NCBI GenBank assembly: GCA_964247055.1
Contig: OZ176056.1
Coordinates: 6,324,001 to 6,388,000, forward strand
Direction: 5' to 3'
DNA length: 64,000 nt
Source: Paragordius varius
Taxonomy: Eukaryota; Nematomorpha
Positions within the stretch are counted from its first letter, which is position 1. Every line of letters begins with the position of its first letter. Of the stretch, positions 60,201 through 64,000 are shown in pieces. Under the pieces are notes generated by a model. It did no database searches. It saw only the letters and a program-made list of their open reading frames with translations, and was not told the origin of the DNA. The translations under genes were made by a program, and so were the position numbers.

Positions 60201-63148
60201 AATAGTGCAACTCTTGTTGTGTAAAAGCAAAAAAATTCTTCTATCACTATACAAATTGTGTTTTTGTAATTAAATTTATCCTTTTATTGTTATATATATA
60301 TATATATATTCAAAATTTTCAATTGATAATTGCCTTTAATAAATAAAATGAATTTTATACTTTAACAGAAAAAATATCATTGATTAATTTTACGAAAAAA
60401 ATAAAGTTATAGATCGAGAAAAAAAGGTTAACTATAAATTGTATATATATATATATGTAATTCAAAACTAAAAATTTTAGTATAAATAAATATAAAAATA
60501 TTATTTCACATACCAAAAGCAGAACTAGCAATCCGTAACAACTGAACCGTATTAAGGGGTAATGGCGGATTTAATTGCTTCAAATTAGACCGGATACTTT
60601 TAACTTTGGCCATTGATATGCTGGATAATGTAACATAATAAATATTTTACATTAATTTATTTATTAATTCAATAAATAAGGTTTGGAAACTCTTCTAATG
60701 GGCCGCCGTAAAATAAGTAAAATACAAGACAAAGTTTTTAGAAAAAGCCACATTTTTATGATTAAAAATTTACTATAATCTACCATACTTTTGCATGCTG
60801 AAAAATTTACTATACGGGTGTAATAAAGCTATGAAATAGAGAAACTGAGCTCTGTTTAATACATTATTAAAGATCAAAAATAGGGTAATTTTTGTTTTCT
60901 CAAATATTTTCTCATCACTTTTCACACTTTGTAATTGAATTTTCAACTTTTATAACTGTATTTAAATAATCGTTTGCCAATATAAAAAAATTTGCAATAC
61001 ATAATTCAAGGATAATCAATTTTCCACCTACCCATTATATATGGAGGAGTGTGATATGGCTTGATGAAAAGCTTTTATAGTTTCATGATCAAATATACGC
61101 CCCCGTTCCCAATTAACATTAAGGCTTGTAGAATTATTATCAGTAGTTTTGCGGTAAGCAGACATGGGATTTTGCCAACCAGATGAAACCTAAAAAATAA
61201 AAGTATATTACCAGCAATTGAAAGTAACATTAGCAAAATATTTCAAGTTTACCTAAAAGGACACTCATAAGAAGAATATTACATATTTTTTCCAATAAGT
61301 CAATGCAATCGTTAAATGATAATTTGGTTAGAGTATTTACCAAAAAAACACTCAATAATTAAATAACATAAGTTTTTGTTAAAACTTTACAGTAAATCAG
61401 AGCGTTTTAATCTCACCTTTTTAATTTTAATTAGACAAATCACTAATCTAACGACAAACTTAATCTGAAAAACTAATTAACCACAAAAAGAAGTATATAA
61501 CAGCAAAATTACAGTAGCATATAACATCCAATATGGCTGAGCATTGAAATTCTGTATATAATCTTGACGGGCTACACAAAAGCCAAGGGTAGGGGTTTGA
61601 CATGGACCAAATGACACAACTATATAATTATAAGAAAAACACTATAAAGTTAAAAAATTGTAATTTATCAATAAAAAAGTAATATTTATTGAAAAAAAAA
61701 GATATTTTTATATACTGTGAAAATATCGAGTATAAATGTTGATTAATATAATAAATTCACTCAATTTAGTACAATTATATAATTGATTATATGAAAAAAA
61801 TCAGAGATCAAACATATGGTTTAAATTCCTTCTAATTTTAATTTATACTGTAAATGAATAAAATTTGAATAAAAAATACCCATTTTTTCTTGGGAATTTT
61901 GTTGTTGAGGTAAAATGCGTGCAATGTGCTTAGTTTGGGCTCTTGTGAATGCATAGCCTATCCTTAAATCAAGTTCTTGCCTATAATCACAAAATTTTAA
62001 GAAAAAAAAACATTTTTAAAATTTGAATTTGCCCTAAATAATTTTTTATAATGAGCTTTTCTTCAATAAACAACGCCTATAAATTAATTAAATTTTCGGA
62101 TTTAAGACCTTATCTTAATTTAATTATAATCGTAAAGCATAGCGCTTATATATGAAACGCTCATAATGAGCCAAAAAAAAATAAAAATATATTTTATTAT
62201 TTTTTATAATTTATACATATGTGTAGATTTTAATTAATTATTATACATTTAAAATTTAATATTTTAAGTCAAAAAATCTTTTCAATACATTTTTTAAATA
62301 AAAATCATGATGACCCATGTTTTGCACCCAAAATCAAAGTAGCGCATAAAAATCCAAAAAAAGTTTATAAAATTTTAAAAAACTTACCTGGCATCAACAC
62401 TCCGCGACTCCAAATAATTTGGTTCAATAAGATTAGCAAAAGCATTCAAAATTTCGGGTGGGCTTAAGGAACTAAATTTCGCCCGAAATACTAGGCGTTT
62501 GCTAACATATGAAGCATTAGAATTGTAATAAGTACCGCTATTATTTCTGGAAAAAGTTAGATCAATATTATAAAAGCTATAAAGAAAGAATAGAACTTAA
62601 CTTCAATATTAAAGGTTAATAAACACTTACCTACCGATTAAAATTCGTTTGGTGGTTAGAATCAAAAGCACCTCTGAAATTGGAATATATAATTTTGACG
62701 GATTTATCATTAAAGAATCGTTTGACAATATCCAACACTTCAAAACAAATATTTTCGCCTTCTTTGTCACAATCCAACCATAAAACTAAATAATCAAGAC
62801 CTCGGCCCTCATTTTCTGCAAGAGAACGTAGAAAAGCGGGAACGCGCATTTTAGCCATAGCATCTTTTCGTATGATTGTTGCTCTAAAAAGACACGCCTA
62901 AGACATATAAAATATATTTATACAGGGTCTAAATGCTTGTGATTTGCTTCTTGATCGAAATCAATGCAATAAACGTGACCAAAAACAGATGTCATTTTGA
63001 AAACTACATTTTCGTTCTGGAAATACCCATTCCACACGTAAAGCGATTTACCAGTTAATTTAATTTCTCTGCACTGTCGGTTCGACAAAATTTCGGCTAT
63101 AGTTTTAGCCAAAGACGGTTTTTCTGCAACCATCAAAACTGTCTTCAT
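54541..63148 (-). CDS. TOP3B: DNA topoisomerase III-beta homologue, 14 exons, 876 aa
   Basis: Exons (minus order): 63148-62924, 62897-62635, 62546-62388, 61980-61880, 61619-61513, 61189-61032, 60620-60514, 60038-59817, 59123-58942, 58269-58048, 57769-57639, 57131-57009, 55676-55625, 55119-54541. All junction phases agree and the total is 2,631 nt. Type IA topoisomerases cut and rejoin single strands; TOP3B also acts on RNA. Visible: Toprim [14 protein letters not shown] (E9) and [14 protein letters not shown] (DxDxE, residues 117-121), [14 protein letters not shown], the active-site Tyr in [11 protein letters not shown] (about residue 395), [23 protein letters not shown] and [14 protein letters not shown]. 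The last exon goes straight from the core to an Asn/Ser-rich tail with an RGG region ([22 protein letters not shown]; about 780-803). The zinc-binding cysteines of other TOP3B proteins are absent. A GTATGT donor near the end of the last exon is an alternative to the stop at 54,541. Confidence 0.95.
55900..56540. repeat. Unclassified interspersed repeat, copy 2 (TOP3B intron 12)
   Basis: Collinear with 9,200-10,150 (see there). Lies within the 1,332-nt intron 57,008-55,677. Confidence 0.45.
58536..58890. repeat. MITE, CCATTTAC family (TOP3B intron 9)
   Basis: The left end ccatttacatttcaaattca is followed by four direct repeats of the 'cttgaacaattcgaa' type; the right end is ggggaatttaaattgtaaat. 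It fills most of intron 58,270-58,941. Confidence 0.75.
62898..62923 (-). other. 26-nt intron in TOP3B
   Basis: The 26 nt between GACCCT and GCGTGTCTTTTT start GTATAA and end GTCTTAG. Removing them gives [18 protein letters not shown], which aligns with the family's DPAELFSQA; reading through meets a stop two codons in. Confidence 0.85.
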
Positions 63149-64000
63149 CTCGCATATGACAAATAATTTCCAAACTATGAAACGTTTTTTACTGTTACAA
63201 ATAAAAAATAAAATAAAAAAGTTAATTGCCATCGGTTAACCTAAATTCATTCCCATTAAATGAGTATTACGCTCATGGTTTTATATAACAATATTTTCTT
63301 TACAAAAATAACAAGAAATTAAACAAAACATTGGAAAATTTTAAAGTATAGTACGTTTCAATCAAATTTAGCTAGAAATTGATTTTTTTGAAAAATGTAT
63401 GGCTATATAAAATATTTTTAGTTGATACCAAAATCTTATATTTAATTATTTTATAGCGCAATGTAGGCAATTTTGCGATTTTAAGAAAACCAGCCCATTT
63501 TAAAATTTGCGATTTTTGGAGCATACATCTAAAAATTAAAAAAATTTAAAAATATCCTTTTGCTTTTTATATAATATGATATTGGTGATATATTTGGCAA
63601 TTCACAAAAGTATAAAAATATAAGCAAATGCCATTTTGTGATATGGAGCACTAAACACAAAATGTAATAACTTTCTTATATTACTCGCAAGAGCCAAAAA
63701 CAAAACTACTATGATATTAATTTTTCTATCAGAATCATTTCATCAGAATTTATATGGCCCATCCCCCGATATAGACTGTTATGAAACAATAATATAAACA
63801 TCACGTAAATTTAATTCGTAGTAAAAGTTAAAAAAACAACCAGTCATTTTGACAGCTCAATAACGGATAGCATTTTTTTAAATTTATCTGATATTTTATT
63901 AGAGCCCATTTAAAAAATATTAAGCATAAAATTTCTAAATAAATAGTTTTCGCGGGAAAATAGGGTTAACGGTCCGATTTTAAATAATTTTCATATTTGG
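63149..64000. other. TOP3B upstream region
   Basis: No other exon could be supported. The sequence near 63,667 (gtaataactttcttatatta) resembles one near 21,571, suggesting an old dispersed repeat. The promoter of TOP3B should lie in the first part but no specific element stands out. Confidence 0.35.

Overview
This is about 64 kb of very AT-rich (roughly a quarter GC by eye) nuclear DNA from an invertebrate animal. Support comes from intron-split genes with metazoan-type architectures (a topoisomerase III-beta, a Rabin8/RAB3IP-type Rab exchange factor and a DUF229 protein), an APE-type non-LTR retrotransposon and many hAT and other DNA-transposon remnants. Species cannot be read from the sequence. 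All gene models were built by eye from conserved protein motifs, splice sites and codon phase.

Layout. 0-0.4 kb: first two exons of a small secreted cysteine-rich protein (minus strand, running off the left edge). 1.8-6.7 kb: a three-level nest, hAT-like element > second TIR element > nearly full-length RTE-like LINE. 6.8-7.1 kb: candidate small secreted protein. 7.4-14.1 kb: MITEs, a decayed hAT, a minisatellite with GC-richer repeat blocks, and an interspersed repeat. 14.4-20.2 kb: an unrecognised minus-strand multi-exon gene whose intron holds a 2.7-kb hAT with perfect 8-bp target duplications. 22.1-27.9 kb: a RAB3IP/Rabin8 homologue (plus strand, ten exons, true N-terminus not found). 28-32 kb: nested MITEs. 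30.8-52.0 kb: a DUF229 gene on the minus strand whose large first coding exon exists twice, intact at 50.7-52.0 kb and frameshifted at 38.4-39.7 kb, upstream of single downstream exons at 34.0-34.2 and 30.8-31.3 kb. 35.8-40.7 and 44.4-53.1 kb are copies of one duplicated segment. They are separated by a minus-strand LINE, and the second copy is interrupted by a 3.7-kb tandem-repeat-filled Helitron that is absent from the first. 54.5-63.1 kb: a complete 14-exon TOP3B homologue on the minus strand (876 aa).

The main points of interest are: (1) the Helitron with a canonical 3' hairpin/CTAG end and a paralogous empty site in the same window; (2) three GT-AG introns of only 25-26 nt, in two unrelated conserved genes, beside ordinary introns of 57 nt to 1.8 kb; (3) the DUF229 gene with a duplicated first exon; (4) a TOP3B in which an RGG-rich tail directly follows the catalytic core, without the usual C-terminal zinc-binding region.
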